Under the pieces are notes generated by a model. It had not been told where the DNA came from. It saw only the letters and a list, made by a program, of their open reading frames with translations, and made no database searches. 14,573 bases of DNA, taken from positions 1-14,573 of the forward strand of contig CADCWK010000420.1 in the NCBI GenBank assembly GCA_902806375.1, written 5' to 3'. The position numbers and the translations under genes are program-made. Below, in pieces: positions 1 to 7,317 of this stretch. How positions within the stretch are numbered: position 1 is the stretch's first letter; each line of letters starts with the position of its first letter. The DNA comes from an uncultured Thermomicrobiales bacterium (GTDB lineage: Bacteria > Chloroflexota > Chloroflexia > Thermomicrobiales > UBA6265).

Positions 1-583
1 CGTCGCGCAGGTCGGCGTAGGGCTCACGGAGCGCGTCGATCAGCCGGTGGCGGCGCTCGATGAAGCTGTCCTGCCCGGCGTAGTTGGTCCCGTCCGCCAG
101 CCAGAGGGAGATCAGGTCCGAACCGACCTCGCGGGCGATCGCGTTGCAGGCCAGCAGGTGTTCCGTCGCCTGTTGGCGGACGGTCGCGTTGGGGTGGCAG
201 AGGCTGCCCAGCCGGTAGGCCTCGTCCTGGAACAGATTCGGGTTGATCGCGCCGACGGTCATCCCCGCCGAGGTGGCGTAGTCGCGCAGTGCGCCGAAGT
301 CGTCGACCTGGTCCCACGGGATGTGGATGGCGACGGACGGGCAGACGCCGGTCAGCCGGTGGACCTCGGCGGCGTCAGCGAACTTCTCGAACGGCGTCCG
401 GGGTACACCGGGCTGGCTGAAGACCCGGAACCGGGTGCCGGAGTTGCCGTAGGCCCAGGACGGCGTCTCGATTCGCTGCTGTCGGAGGCTGCCCTCGACG
501 GTGGCGACATCGACGCCGCGGCGAGTCAGGTCCTGGGTGAGCTCGTCGTAGGCGGACGACCGGGAGGCGTCGGACATGGTCAT
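1..583 (-). CDS. rhaI: L-rhamnose isomerase, N-terminal part (runs off window)
   Basis: The enzyme interconverts L-rhamnose and L-rhamnulose, the first step of cytoplasmic rhamnose breakdown. The first 194 residues are visible and the 3' part lies beyond the left edge; full-length members are about 380-430 residues. The segment with ETPSWAYGNSGTRF, HIPWDQVDD, NPNLFQDEAYRLGSLCHPN and SLWLADGTNYAGQDSF is typical of the Pseudomonas stutzeri/Gram-positive type of rhamnose isomerase (TIM-barrel sugar isomerase fold), not E. coli RhaA. The metal ligands would mostly lie in the missing part. The first ATG (583..581) overlaps the kinase TGA as ATGA, so translation is probably coupled to the kinase; a second in-frame ATG lies two codons on. 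A related broad-specificity ketose/aldose isomerase is the main alternative, but the adjacent rhamnulokinase supports rhamnose. Confidence 0.88.
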   Translation of the reverse strand, partial: MTMSDASRSSAYDELTQDLTRRGVDVATVEGSLRQQRIETPSWAYGNSGTRFRVFSQPGVPRTPFEKFADAAEVHRLTGVCPSVAIHIPWDQVDDFGALRDYATSAGMTVGAINPNLFQDEAYRLGSLCHPNATVRQQATEHLLACNAIAREVGSDLISLWLADGTNYAGQDSFIERRHRLIDALREPYADLRD

Positions 584-2157
584 CGGGCTGGGTCCTCGTC
601 GACCGGGTGGGAGTCGCGCGACGTGTCCGCGACCGCGTGGCTGGTCAGGGCATCGTACCGCTGGAGCGCTTCGTACCACCGTTCCCGCTGGACCGGATCG
701 TCGGTGGCATCGTACCGCTCGGTGGGGAAGGAGCGGGCGACGACGGCGCGCAGCTCCCTCAGGGAGCCGATCCGGCCAGCCGCCATGGCCTGGACGAGCA
801 GGTTGCCGATCGCGGTCGCCTCGACCGGTCCCGCCAGCACCGGCAGGCCAGTCACGTCAGCGGTGAGCTGGCAGAGCAGCCGGTTGCGGGCGCCGCCCCC
901 GACGACGTGGATCTCCGTGACCGGCTGACCCGAGGCCAGCGTGATCGCCCGGAAGGCCGACCGGTAGGCGCAGGCGAGACTCTCCAGGACGCAGCGCGTC
1001 ACCGCGCCAATGCTCCCGGGGGGTGGCTGGCCACTCTCCGCGCAGATCGCCCGGATCCGGGACGGCATGTCTCCGGGCGCGAGGAACCGGGCGTCGTCCG
1101 GGTCGATCAGCGGCCCGAACGCCGGCGCGGCGCGGGCGAGACGGTGGAGCTGGTCATAGGTGAGATCGGTGCCTTCGCGCCGCCAGGTGTCCTGGCAGCC
1201 CTGCAGCAGCCAGAGCCCCATGACGTTCTTTAGCAGGCGGAACGTTCCGGCGATCCCTCGCTCGTTGGTCAGGTTGGCCATGCGGGCGTCACGGTTGAGG
1301 GTGGGCCGGTCGCGCTCGATCCCGACCAACGACCAGGTGCCGCTGGAGATGTAACCGAACGTGTCTGAACTGGCCGGAACGGCGGCGACGGCCGAGGCGG
1401 TGTCGTGGCTAGCGACGGCGACGATGGGGAGAGAGGTACCGAGTTCGGTGGCAGCGGTCCCGTGGACCGGCCCCGTCACCGTACCTGGTGGAACGAGCGG
1501 TGGGAGGAGACCAGGCGGGACGCTGACGACGGCGATCATCGGGGCGTCCCACTGTCCGTCGATGGCGCTCAGGAGCTGGGTCGTGCTGCCGTTGGTCAGT
1601 TCGGCCGTCGCCTCGCCGGTCAGCTGGTACCGGAGCAGGTCGGGGATGAGCAACAGCCGTTCGGCGGCGGCCAGTTCAGGGCTGCCGGCGTGGGCGAGCA
1701 GTTGGCAACTGGTATTGATCGGGAGCGACTGGATGCCGGTGCGCTGATAGGCGTCGGCCGGGTCGATCCGGCGACCGAGCTCGGCCACCATTGGACCGAA
1801 GCGCGAGTTGCGGTAGTGGAGCGGGTCGGCGAGCAGAGCACCGTCAGGGCCGAGCAACCCGAAATCCACTGCCCAGCAGTCGATTCCGGCGCTCTCGACC
1901 GGACCGTCAGCAAGCCCGGCTCGGAGCGACGCGATCGTCTCGCGGGACAGCATCGCCGCGTCCCAGGCGAGCCCGCCCGGCCCCTCGACCGGCGTGTTCC
2001 GGAAGCGGTGGATCTCCGTCAGACCCAGCCGGTCCCCATCGAACCGCCCGACGATCGCCCGGCCGCTCTCCGCGCCGAGGTCGATCGCGAGCCAGCTTGC
2101 GGTCGCGCCGGTTGTTGTTCGGAGTGGGCTGGACGGTGAGCGGTCGGATCCGGACAC
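580..2157 (-). CDS. rhaB: Rhamnulokinase (FGGY carbohydrate kinase family)
   Basis: It phosphorylates L-rhamnulose with ATP to rhamnulose-1-phosphate, the step after rhamnose isomerase. The protein is about 525 residues, close to the usual 480-500 plus an N-terminal tail. The ASKHA fold is visible: the phosphate-1 motif LAIDLGAESGRAIVGRF near residues 23-39, GIDCWAVDFGLLGPDG, PDLLRYQLTGEATAELTNG, the adenosine-side motifs VASHDTASAVAAVP and SSGTWSLVG, and VVGGGARNRLLCQLTADVTG plus GPVEATAIGN near the C-terminus. The GTG at 2157 was chosen because GGAAGGA lies 6 bases upstream. A TTG at 2208 would lengthen the protein by 17 residues, but it lies only about 9 bases from the predicted transcription start. 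The stop overlaps the isomerase start by four bases (ATGA). The aldolase of the pathway is not in the window. Confidence 0.92.
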   Translation of the reverse strand: MSGSDRSPSSPLRTTTGATASWLAIDLGAESGRAIVGRFDGDRLGLTEIHRFRNTPVEGPGGLAWDAAMLSRETIASLRAGLADGPVESAGIDCWAVDFGLLGPDGALLADPLHYRNSRFGPMVAELGRRIDPADAYQRTGIQSLPINTSCQLLAHAGSPELAAAERLLLIPDLLRYQLTGEATAELTNGSTTQLLSAIDGQWDAPMIAVVSVPPGLLPPLVPPGTVTGPVHGTAATELGTSLPIVAVASHDTASAVAAVPASSDTFGYISSGTWSLVGIERDRPTLNRDARMANLTNERGIAGTFRLLKNVMGLWLLQGCQDTWRREGTDLTYDQLHRLARAAPAFGPLIDPDDARFLAPGDMPSRIRAICAESGQPPPGSIGAVTRCVLESLACAYRSAFRAITLASGQPVTEIHVVGGGARNRLLCQLTADVTGLPVLAGPVEATAIGNLLVQAMAAGRIGSLRELRAVVARSFPTERYDATDDPVQRERWYEALQRYDALTSHAVADTSRDSHPVDEDPAR

Positions 2158-2223
2158 GCGTGGTCCTTCCACCGAGGCGGTGGGGCAGGGCGATTGGCGG
2201 AAGAGCAATGGATCGTGACCCGG

Positions 2224-2252
2224 ACGCTAGCACGCGCCCGGAAGGTGGTCAA
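2224..2252 (-). promoter_or_regulatory. Predicted promoter of rhaB-rhaI
   Basis: On the minus strand TTGACC (2252..2247) and TAGCGT (2229..2224) are separated by exactly 17 bases, a sigma-70-like arrangement. Predicted transcription would begin near 2217, about 60 bases before the chosen GTG start of the kinase. No obvious regulator site was recognised beside it. Confidence 0.5.
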
Positions 2253-2380
2253 CGGGGGCCGGGAGGCGACATGGTGCGTTGACGGGCCTGCCTAGACGGG
2301 GCAGATCGCGCCAAGCTGTTGTGGGACGGTGAAGGTCGCGTCGACCTAGCGATCAATAAGGTAGTGCCTCGGAACGAGAA
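2253..2380. other. Intergenic stretch, nothing recognised
   Basis: Between the rhaB promoter and the terminator of the next gene I see no convincing open frame, RNA gene or repeat. Any rhamnose-responsive operator would be expected here, but no clear palindrome stands out. Confidence 0.4.
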
Positions 2381-2408
2381 ACCCCTCTCCGCCACAGCAG
2401 AGAGGGGT
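2381..2408 (-). terminator. Intrinsic terminator of the small acidic protein gene
   Basis: ACCCCTCTC and GAGAGGGGT form a perfect 9-bp stem with a 10-base loop. Read on the minus strand it follows the stop at 2433 by about 25 bases and is followed by TTTCTCGTT, a weak T-rich tail. Confidence 0.65.
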
Positions 2409-2432
2409 CTACAGAGGGAGCAACGTCCAGAA

Positions 2433-2909
2433 TTACGGCCGGTCGATCTCGACCGTCTCGTTCTGCCCGACCAGCCGGTTCCACATCTCGTAGTCCGTCT
2501 CGGCCTTGGCGATCAGGCGATTGTTCGGCTCGGCGTGGGTACCGCCGATCGCCTTGAACGCGCCCCGGTCCATGTCGTTCAGGTCCAGGTAGACGGCGCC
2601 CTGCTGGAGTTGAGTGCCGTTGTCCAGCACTGACAGCCGGCTCAACTCAGCGTCGTCGAGGTGGCTGAGTGTCGCCTGGACCGTCTTGTCGTCGGCTGCG
2701 GAGGTGCTGTCGTCGGCGTGCGACCCCTGTGGGAAGGCGTCGAGGTTCGGGGCCAGCTGCTCGTCGAAGCTCGGGTCATATGGCTCCGGGCCGGTCGGAT
2801 TCGTCCGCTGCTCCGCCCCGACGTCGTGGGTCTGGGCGTGCCGGGCCTCGGGTCCGCCGATGTCCGCGTACTTCTTGCGGCCGTCGCCCGCGCTGTGATC
2901 GTCAGACAT
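2433..2909 (-). CDS. Small acidic protein of unknown function
   Basis: This is a 158-residue protein that I cannot assign to a family. The N-terminal half (about residues 1-75) is rich in Asp, Gly, Ser, Thr and Pro and looks disordered. The C-terminal half is more ordered: residues 76-95 hold a short helix-like stretch (ATLSHLDDAELSRLSVLDNG), and from about 100 onwards there is a compact segment with GAVYLDLNDMDRGAFKAIGG, HAEPNNRLIAKAETDYEMWN and RLVG. There is no signal peptide, membrane segment or cysteine. The start is well supported: AGAGGAG lies 8 bases before the ATG. It is a single-gene unit with a downstream terminator at 2381-2408 and a divergent reductase gene upstream. High GC at third positions and the good ribosome-binding site argue that it is a real gene. 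A role in stress or desiccation tolerance could be guessed from its hydrophilic composition, but nothing proves it. Confidence 0.75.
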   Translation of the reverse strand: MSDDHSAGDGRKKYADIGGPEARHAQTHDVGAEQRTNPTGPEPYDPSFDEQLAPNLDAFPQGSHADDSTSAADDKTVQATLSHLDDAELSRLSVLDNGTQLQQGAVYLDLNDMDRGAFKAIGGTHAEPNNRLIAKAETDYEMWNRLVGQNETVEIDRP

Positions 2910-3033
2910 GCTTCGAACTCCTCTGTCGGTGAAACGTCGTTGCTGCCACTGGCAGGGGCGTGCAAACCCGGTGCCAGTGGTCGATCGGTCATCCCCGGTG
3001 CGGGATGGACGGTCGGTCTGCCCATACGGCTAG

Positions 3034-3062
3034 TTGCACGCAGCGATGCACTTACGTATCAT
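3034..3062 (+). promoter_or_regulatory. Predicted promoter of the FMN reductase gene
   Basis: TTGCAC (3034-3039) and TATCAT (3057-3062) are spaced by 17 bases in an AT-richer patch. Predicted transcription starts near 3069, leaving a leader of about 50 bases. The -10 hexamer overlaps a small inverted repeat, TATC-ATTA-GATA (3057-3068), which may or may not be an operator. Confidence 0.5.
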
Positions 3063-3118
3063 TAGATATTGTTGTCATCATCAACGAACGCCGTCACCGC
3101 ATCAGGGAGAACCAGCAC

Positions 3119-3718
3119 ATGAGTACCATCGGAATCGTCGTCGGATCCACGCGTCCCGGTCGGTTCAGCATCCAGGCGGCCCAGTGGCTGCTCGACTTCG
3201 CGAACCAGCGTGGCGACGCCGAATTCGTCCTCGTCGACCTGGCCGAGTTCGCGCTGCCGATGTTCGACGAGCCGGCGTCCCCGCTGTACGCCCCGGTCCA
3301 GAATCCGAACGCGCGGGCGTTCGCAGCCCGTCTCGCCGAACTGGACGGGTTCATCTTCGCGACGCCGGAGTACAACCACTCCACGAGTGCGGCGCTGAAG
3401 AACGCGCTCGACTACGCCTACGCCGAGTGGAACTTCAAGCCGGCCGGGTTCATCTCCTGGGGTGCCATCGCCGGCGGCGCCCGCGCCGTCGAGCATCTGC
3501 GCGGCGTCCTGGCCGAAGTCAAGGTCTATGACCTCCGTGAGCAGATCGTGATCCCGAACTTCTACCTGAAGTTCGACGACCAGGGGCGCTACGGATTCGG
3601 CGAGGCCGAAGAGCGTCAGGCCACGCCCATGCTCGACGAGCTGGTCTTCTGGACCGAGCAGATGGCCAGCGCCCGCGCGGTCAAGGCCGGGCAGCGCGAA
3701 CTCGTCGGCGCGCGGTAG
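3119..3718 (+). CDS. NAD(P)H-dependent FMN reductase / quinone-azo reductase family
   Basis: This is a flavodoxin-fold flavoenzyme of the FMN_red family, which moves electrons from NAD(P)H through bound FMN to quinones, azo compounds, chromate or free flavin. It is 199 residues long, normal for the family. The FMN phosphate-binding motif GSTRPGR is at residues 9-15, and the family signature TPEYNHSTSAALKNALDY at 82-99 stacks against the isoalloxazine ring. GAIAGGARAVEHLR follows at about 115-128. It has no signal peptide, so it is cytoplasmic. The ATG at 3119 was preferred over longer in-frame readings because AGGGAGA lies about 8 bases upstream, the protein begins exactly at the first beta-strand (MSTIGIVVG), and the predicted promoter is just upstream. 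It is a single-gene unit closed by a strong terminator. The true electron acceptor cannot be read from sequence. Confidence 0.9.
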   Translation: MSTIGIVVGSTRPGRFSIQAAQWLLDFANQRGDAEFVLVDLAEFALPMFDEPASPLYAPVQNPNARAFAARLAELDGFIFATPEYNHSTSAALKNALDYAYAEWNFKPAGFISWGAIAGGARAVEHLRGVLAEVKVYDLREQIVIPNFYLKFDDQGRYGFGEAEERQATPMLDELVFWTEQMASARAVKAGQRELVGAR

Positions 3719-3737
3719 TCGTCACCCCCCAACGCAC

Positions 3738-3779
3738 GGCGACGGCCCGTCTCACCACCTGGTGGGACGGGCCGTCGCC
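3738..3779. terminator. Bidirectional intrinsic terminator between convergent genes
   Basis: A 19-bp stem (3738-3756 with 3761-3779) contains a single G.T wobble and closes on an ACCT loop. It lies 20 bases after the reductase stop and about 20 bases after the stop of the convergent MFS gene on the other strand, so it can serve both. Tails are not strongly T-rich. Confidence 0.75.
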
Positions 3780-3800
3780 ATTCCCATCGCCGGGCGGGCG

Positions 3801-5078
3801 CTAACCGGTCGCGGGCGCGGATCGGACCGCGCCGCCCCGCAGCATCAAGGGGACGAGCATCAGCGCCAGCAGCCCGCCGGCCAGCGCCAGCGCCGTGTAG
3901 CTGGTCGCGTTGACGACGATCCCGCTCAGGATGCCGCCGCCGGAACCGGCGAGCGCCACGGCCAGGTCGACGCTGCCCTGCGTCCGGGCCCGGCTGGCCA
4001 GCGGTGTGCCGTCGGTGACCAGGGTCGTGCCGCTGATCAGGCCGAGGTTCCAGCCGAGTCCGAGCAGCCCGAGCGCCAGGGCGAGCATGGCGATCGAGTC
4101 GACGGGGGCCGTCGCCGCGACGACCCCGGCCGACAGCAGGACCAGACCGGCGGCGACGATCACCGGGCGCCGTCCGAACCGGTCGGCCAGCCAGCCGGAC
4201 AGCGGCGACGGCAGGTACATGCTGGCGATGTGGATGCTGATGACGAGGCCGGTGTCGGCCAGCCCGTGGCCGTTGTCGCGCATGTGGATCGGGGTCATCG
4301 TCATGATGCCGACCATGACGACCTGAGTGATGATCATCGTCAGCGCGCCGAGCCGCAGGTTGCCGCTCCACGGCGTGAACTCGGTTGACCTGGCCGTCGC
4401 CTCCGCGGACGGGATCGGCGGCGCCGGGGCGATGGCGCGGGCCGTCAGGAGCGGGTCCGGCCGGAGGAACACGTGCAGGATCGTCGCGGCGACGGCGTAG
4501 GCCGCCCCGGCGAGGATGAACGGGCCGCCCAGCGCCGGGATCCCGATCGTGCCGGCGAACCGTCCCATGACGTCGACGAGGTTCGGCCCGATGACGGCGC
4601 CGAGGGTCGTCGCGACCAGCACGGTACTGACGGCCCGGCCGCGGCGGGAGGCGGCGACCAGGTCCGTCCCGGCGTAGCGGGCCTGCAGGTTGGTCGCCGA
4701 GCCGGCGCCGTAGAGGAACAGCCCGAGCATGAGCAGCGCGGGGTTGGAGATCACGGCCGAGAGCACGACGATGATGCTGCCGATCAGGCTGCCGGTGTAG
4801 CCCGCGACGAGGCCCAGCCGGCGACCGTCGCGTTGCGACAGCCGACCGACCAGCAGCGCCGCGGCCGCGGCCCCCAGTGCGAACAGCGCCGACGGCAACC
4901 CGGCGAGGCTGGTCGACCCGAGCATGTCCTCGGCCAGCAGCGCCCCGACGGCGATCCCCGCGCCGAGCCCGGCCCCGCCGAAGACCTGGGAAAGGACGAG
5001 GATGCGGACCGTCCGGCGCTGGATGACGTCCGTCTCATCGGCCGTTGGTCTGGGGATCGTGATGGCTGCGCTCCGCAC
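3801..5078 (-). CDS. Major facilitator superfamily transporter, 12-TM drug/metabolite exporter type
   Basis: This is a 425-residue integral membrane protein with about twelve hydrophobic segments in two six-helix halves, split by a hydrophilic loop near residues 206-240 that is rich in Ala, Pro and Thr. Between TM2 and TM3 it has GRLSQRDGRRLGL, and between TM8 and TM9 the matching GWLADRFGRRPVIV, both versions of the MFS signature G-x-x-x-D-R-x-G-R-R. The family uses the proton gradient to move small molecules, usually outwards. The substrate cannot be predicted. The start is a GTG at 5078 with GGAGGGA a few bases upstream. It is transcribed alone and diverges from another MFS gene about 700 bases away. 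The two proteins differ clearly in sequence and are not a recent duplication. Confidence 0.88.
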   Translation of the reverse strand: MRSAAITIPRPTADETDVIQRRTVRILVLSQVFGGAGLGAGIAVGALLAEDMLGSTSLAGLPSALFALGAAAAALLVGRLSQRDGRRLGLVAGYTGSLIGSIIVVLSAVISNPALLMLGLFLYGAGSATNLQARYAGTDLVAASRRGRAVSTVLVATTLGAVIGPNLVDVMGRFAGTIGIPALGGPFILAGAAYAVAATILHVFLRPDPLLTARAIAPAPPIPSAEATARSTEFTPWSGNLRLGALTMIITQVVMVGIMTMTPIHMRDNGHGLADTGLVISIHIASMYLPSPLSGWLADRFGRRPVIVAAGLVLLSAGVVAATAPVDSIAMLALALGLLGLGWNLGLISGTTLVTDGTPLASRARTQGSVDLAVALAGSGGGILSGIVVNATSYTALALAGGLLALMLVPLMLRGGAVRSAPATG

Positions 5079-5782
5079 GTCGTCCCTCCGCCGGGAATGG
5101 GCCCCGAGCCGGTGTCGCGTGGCGGCATCGGTCGACGCTGGCCGCCCGCCGGTGTGATCGACCGACCCGGGACCGTGCGCAGCGTAGCATGCCCCGTCCT
5201 GGACCCGTGTATTTCGCGGCTGACCCCCGAGGGGGTCGATGGGGACAGTCGCTGGTTGACCCGCCGAGGGGTCGCGCGAGAAGAGGGGCTTTCCCCCCTG
5301 AGAACCGGTCTACCCGTCGCTCCCGGCCGGCACGGGTCCGTGGTCGGGACGGAACTCCGTCCTCGCGCTTCTCGACGTCGAGGGCTGGCTCCCTGTCTTC
5401 CGAGGTAGATGGGCCAGACTCATGGAAGGGCTGACGCTCCGGTGGTACCTGGACCCGGGTCCGTCGCGATCACGCGTGTAGCGCCCGGCGAACCCACCAT
5501 GTCCCGTGGGGGACCGGAAACATCGTCGCCCCACAGGTGGTCGCGCCAGTGCCGCGTCGGGGTCGTCCGGGTGCCGGAGCGACCCGCCAGCATGGGTCGA
5601 CGACGCCACCCAGCCATGGCTGTCGCGCGACCGGCTGGCGGCCAGCGGAGCGGGGGGTAGGGGAGATGCCTTCGCAGGTGCGATGATGGCGGCACGAGGC
5701 GGTCCGGCCGTACTGGCGGCTGAGGGACCGGCGCGGGGCGATCCGGCCCCTCGGCGAGCGATTGATGAGGCGGACGAGCACG
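5079..5782. other. Long divergent intergenic region rich in inverted repeats
   Basis: About 700 bases separate the two divergent MFS genes. Open frames exist in several registers but none has a ribosome-binding site or recognisable protein. On the minus strand TGC-TACGCT (5189..5181) could be an extended -10 for the left gene. The region holds the palindrome pair at 5222-5273, a perfect GGACCCGGGTCC at 5451-5462, and nested GC-rich stems at about 5695-5755 (GGTCC..GGACC around GCCG..CGGC, then GGGGC-N6-GCCCC) just before the right-hand gene. The last group could be a structured 5' leader. No known riboswitch was recognised. Confidence 0.4.
5222..5273. repeat. Pair of related 16-bp palindromic sites
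   Basis: GACCCCC-GA-GGGGGTC (5222-5237) is a perfect inverted repeat. GACCC-GCCGAG-GGGTC (5258-5273) is a looser one with the same ends, starting 36 bases later. The two agree at 12 of 16 positions. They lie between two divergent transporter genes, where a repressor operator pair would be expected. GC-rich hairpins arise easily in this DNA, so function is uncertain. Confidence 0.4.
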
Positions 5783-7075
5783 ATGACCGGGCATGTTCCT
5801 GCGCAGACATATGGCGAGAAGGCGCGGCGGCGGGGCATCCTCGTCATCTACGCCAACACGTTACTCATGTATGGCGGCTTCTTCATGGTCATCCCGCTCA
5901 TCTCGATCCACTACGGCACCAACCTGGGCTGGTCGGCGGGCACGATCGGGGCGGTGCTCGCTGTCCGTCAGCTCGTCCAGCAGGGCCTGGCCCTGATTGG
6001 CGGCATCGTCGCCGACCGCGTCGGGGCACGCCTGCCGATCGTCCTCGGGCTGCTCGTCCGCGCCACCGGGTTTGGCTGGATGGGCTTCGCCGAGACCCCG
6101 GTCACGCTGTTCGGCGCGGCGATCCTCGCCGCCCTCGGCGGGTCGCTGTTCGAGGCACCGAAGTCGGCGGCTGGCGCGGCGCTGACGAGTCCAGCCGAGC
6201 GGCCCGCCTTCTACCGGACCCTCGGGATCGTCGGCAACATCGGGATGGCGGTCGGACCGGCCCTCGGTGCCGTCCTGCTCAGGTTCGATTTCACGGTCGT
6301 GTCGCTCGCCGCCGCGGCGATCTTCGTCGTCGCCGCACTCCTCGCGATGATCTGGTTACCCGCCGTCCGGGTCGCGAGCGGACCCCCGAAGCACCTCGCC
6401 GGCGGGATGGTGATGGCGCTGCGCGATCGCCGCTTCGTCACCTTCACGGTCCTGCTGATGGGCTTCTGGTTCCTGGCGGTGCAGTACAACATCTCGATCC
6501 CGCTGATGGTCAAGGCGATCGGCGGGTCGGACGGCGAGGTCGGGCTGGTCCTTACGGTCTACTCCGTGGTCACGATCGCTGCCCAGTACCCCATCCTGCG
6601 CTACCTCGAGGGCCGGCTCTCGACGATGTCGACGATGATCGCTGGACTGGTCGTCATGTCGGTCGGCCTCGGGGCGATCGCCCTTGCGGGTTCGCTCTGG
6701 CCGTTGATCGCCTGCACGGTCGTCTTCGCGGTCGGCAACCTGATCGCCCAGCCGATGCTCAACACCATCACGGCCCGGCTGGTCGACCCGGTCGCGCTCG
6801 GCTCCTACTTCGCCGTCGGGGCATACGCCCTCGCCATCGGCGGCGGGCTTGGCAACTACAGCGGCGGCGCACTGTTCCAGGCCGGGGAGTCGACCGGGGT
6901 CCTCGCGATACCCTGGCTGACGTTCGCCGCGGTGGGCGCCGTCGCCGCGGCCGGCTTCGTCTGGTTCGCCCGCGCCTGGTACCCCGGCGATGCCTATGAC
7001 CCGCTCCCGTCGGTGCCGGAGCCGGTCGGATCCGACGCTGCTCGTCCTTCCGGACCGTTCATGGCGAAGCGGTAG
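5783..7075 (+). CDS. MdtH-like MFS multidrug exporter
   Basis: This is a 12-TM major facilitator of about 430 residues. It resembles E. coli MdtH along its length: GGFFMVIPLISIHYG in TM1, VRQLVQQGLALIGGIVADRVGARLPIVLG around loop 2-3, LVRATGFGWMG in TM3, LLRFDFTVVSLAAA near TM6, and DRRFVTFTVLLMGFWFLAVQ at the start of the second half. MdtH exports fluoroquinolones and other compounds by proton antiport; the substrate here is unknown. The start is ambiguous. ATG 5783 gives a family-like N-terminus with GCGGA eight bases upstream, ATG 5765 adds six residues, and TTG 5762 adds seven. None has a strong ribosome-binding site. The protein has a hydrophilic C-terminal tail after the last helix (about 30 residues). 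It is transcribed alone, divergently from the other MFS gene. Confidence 0.88.
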   Translation: MTGHVPAQTYGEKARRRGILVIYANTLLMYGGFFMVIPLISIHYGTNLGWSAGTIGAVLAVRQLVQQGLALIGGIVADRVGARLPIVLGLLVRATGFGWMGFAETPVTLFGAAILAALGGSLFEAPKSAAGAALTSPAERPAFYRTLGIVGNIGMAVGPALGAVLLRFDFTVVSLAAAAIFVVAALLAMIWLPAVRVASGPPKHLAGGMVMALRDRRFVTFTVLLMGFWFLAVQYNISIPLMVKAIGGSDGEVGLVLTVYSVVTIAAQYPILRYLEGRLSTMSTMIAGLVVMSVGLGAIALAGSLWPLIACTVVFAVGNLIAQPMLNTITARLVDPVALGSYFAVGAYALAIGGGLGNYSGGALFQAGESTGVLAIPWLTFAAVGAVAAAGFVWFARAWYPGDAYDPLPSVPEPVGSDAARPSGPFMAKR

Positions 7076-7149
7076 GGCCGCCGTATCGGCTCGTCCTTTC
7101 GGGTCTATGGAGCCGTGTCTGACTTCCCTTCGGAGGTGGCGGGGGTGGA
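7076..7149. other. Spacer after the MdtH-like gene
   Basis: Convergent intergenic DNA between the plus-strand MFS gene and the minus-strand glycosylase side. No strong terminator is visible. Only a 4-bp GCCG/CGGC stem follows the MFS stop, with a short CTTTC tail. Confidence 0.3.
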
Positions 7150-7317
7150 TCAGTCCTCGATCGGCGACGCCCTTCCCTCCTCGATGCCGTTGGCGACCAC
7201 CCGCGGGCTGGCGCGCTCCCAGACCACCGGATCTAGTGTGGCGTGGGTGCTGACGACCTTGAGCCGGAGGAGAAGGGGGTGGTCATGCAGTGACGTTCGG
7301 TTCCCGGTGGTTGGAGG
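7150..7317 (-). pseudogene. Orphan reading frame, possible gene remnant
   Basis: Just downstream of the glycosylase, in the +1 frame relative to it, a stop-free stretch of 55 codons ends in TGA at 7150. Its last 45 codons are protein-like (LLLRLKVVSTHATLDPVVWE, then RVVANGIEEGRASPIED) with nearly all third positions G or C. There is no ATG or convincing start, and the first part overlaps the glycosylase end. It may be the tail of a decayed or frameshifted gene, or a chance frame in GC-rich DNA. I do not recognise the family. Confidence 0.2.

Noticed and set aside
649..719. 14-base direct repeat GGCATCGTACCGCT (649-662 and 706-719)
   Set aside because: It lies within the kinase gene and encodes the similar ERYDA and QRYDA stretches of the C-terminus. 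It looks like coding coincidence rather than a mobile or regulatory repeat.
47..928. Long plus-strand open frame opposite the rhamnose genes
   Set aside because: It is the antisense shadow of two well-identified genes in GC-rich DNA. Its translation is Arg/Gly/Val-rich and without motifs, and there is no good ribosome-binding site.
4473..5408. 311-codon plus-strand open frame opposite the first MFS gene
   Set aside because: The translation is dominated by Asp, Arg, Gly and Glu in the pattern expected from the complement of a membrane-protein gene, and no motif or ribosome-binding site is seen.
5441..5449. GGTGGTACC, resembling the T-box antiterminator core
   Set aside because: The following GCG and the rest of the conserved T-box elements (specifier stem, AG bulge, terminator pairing) are absent, and the downstream gene is an exporter rather than an aminoacyl or amino-acid gene.
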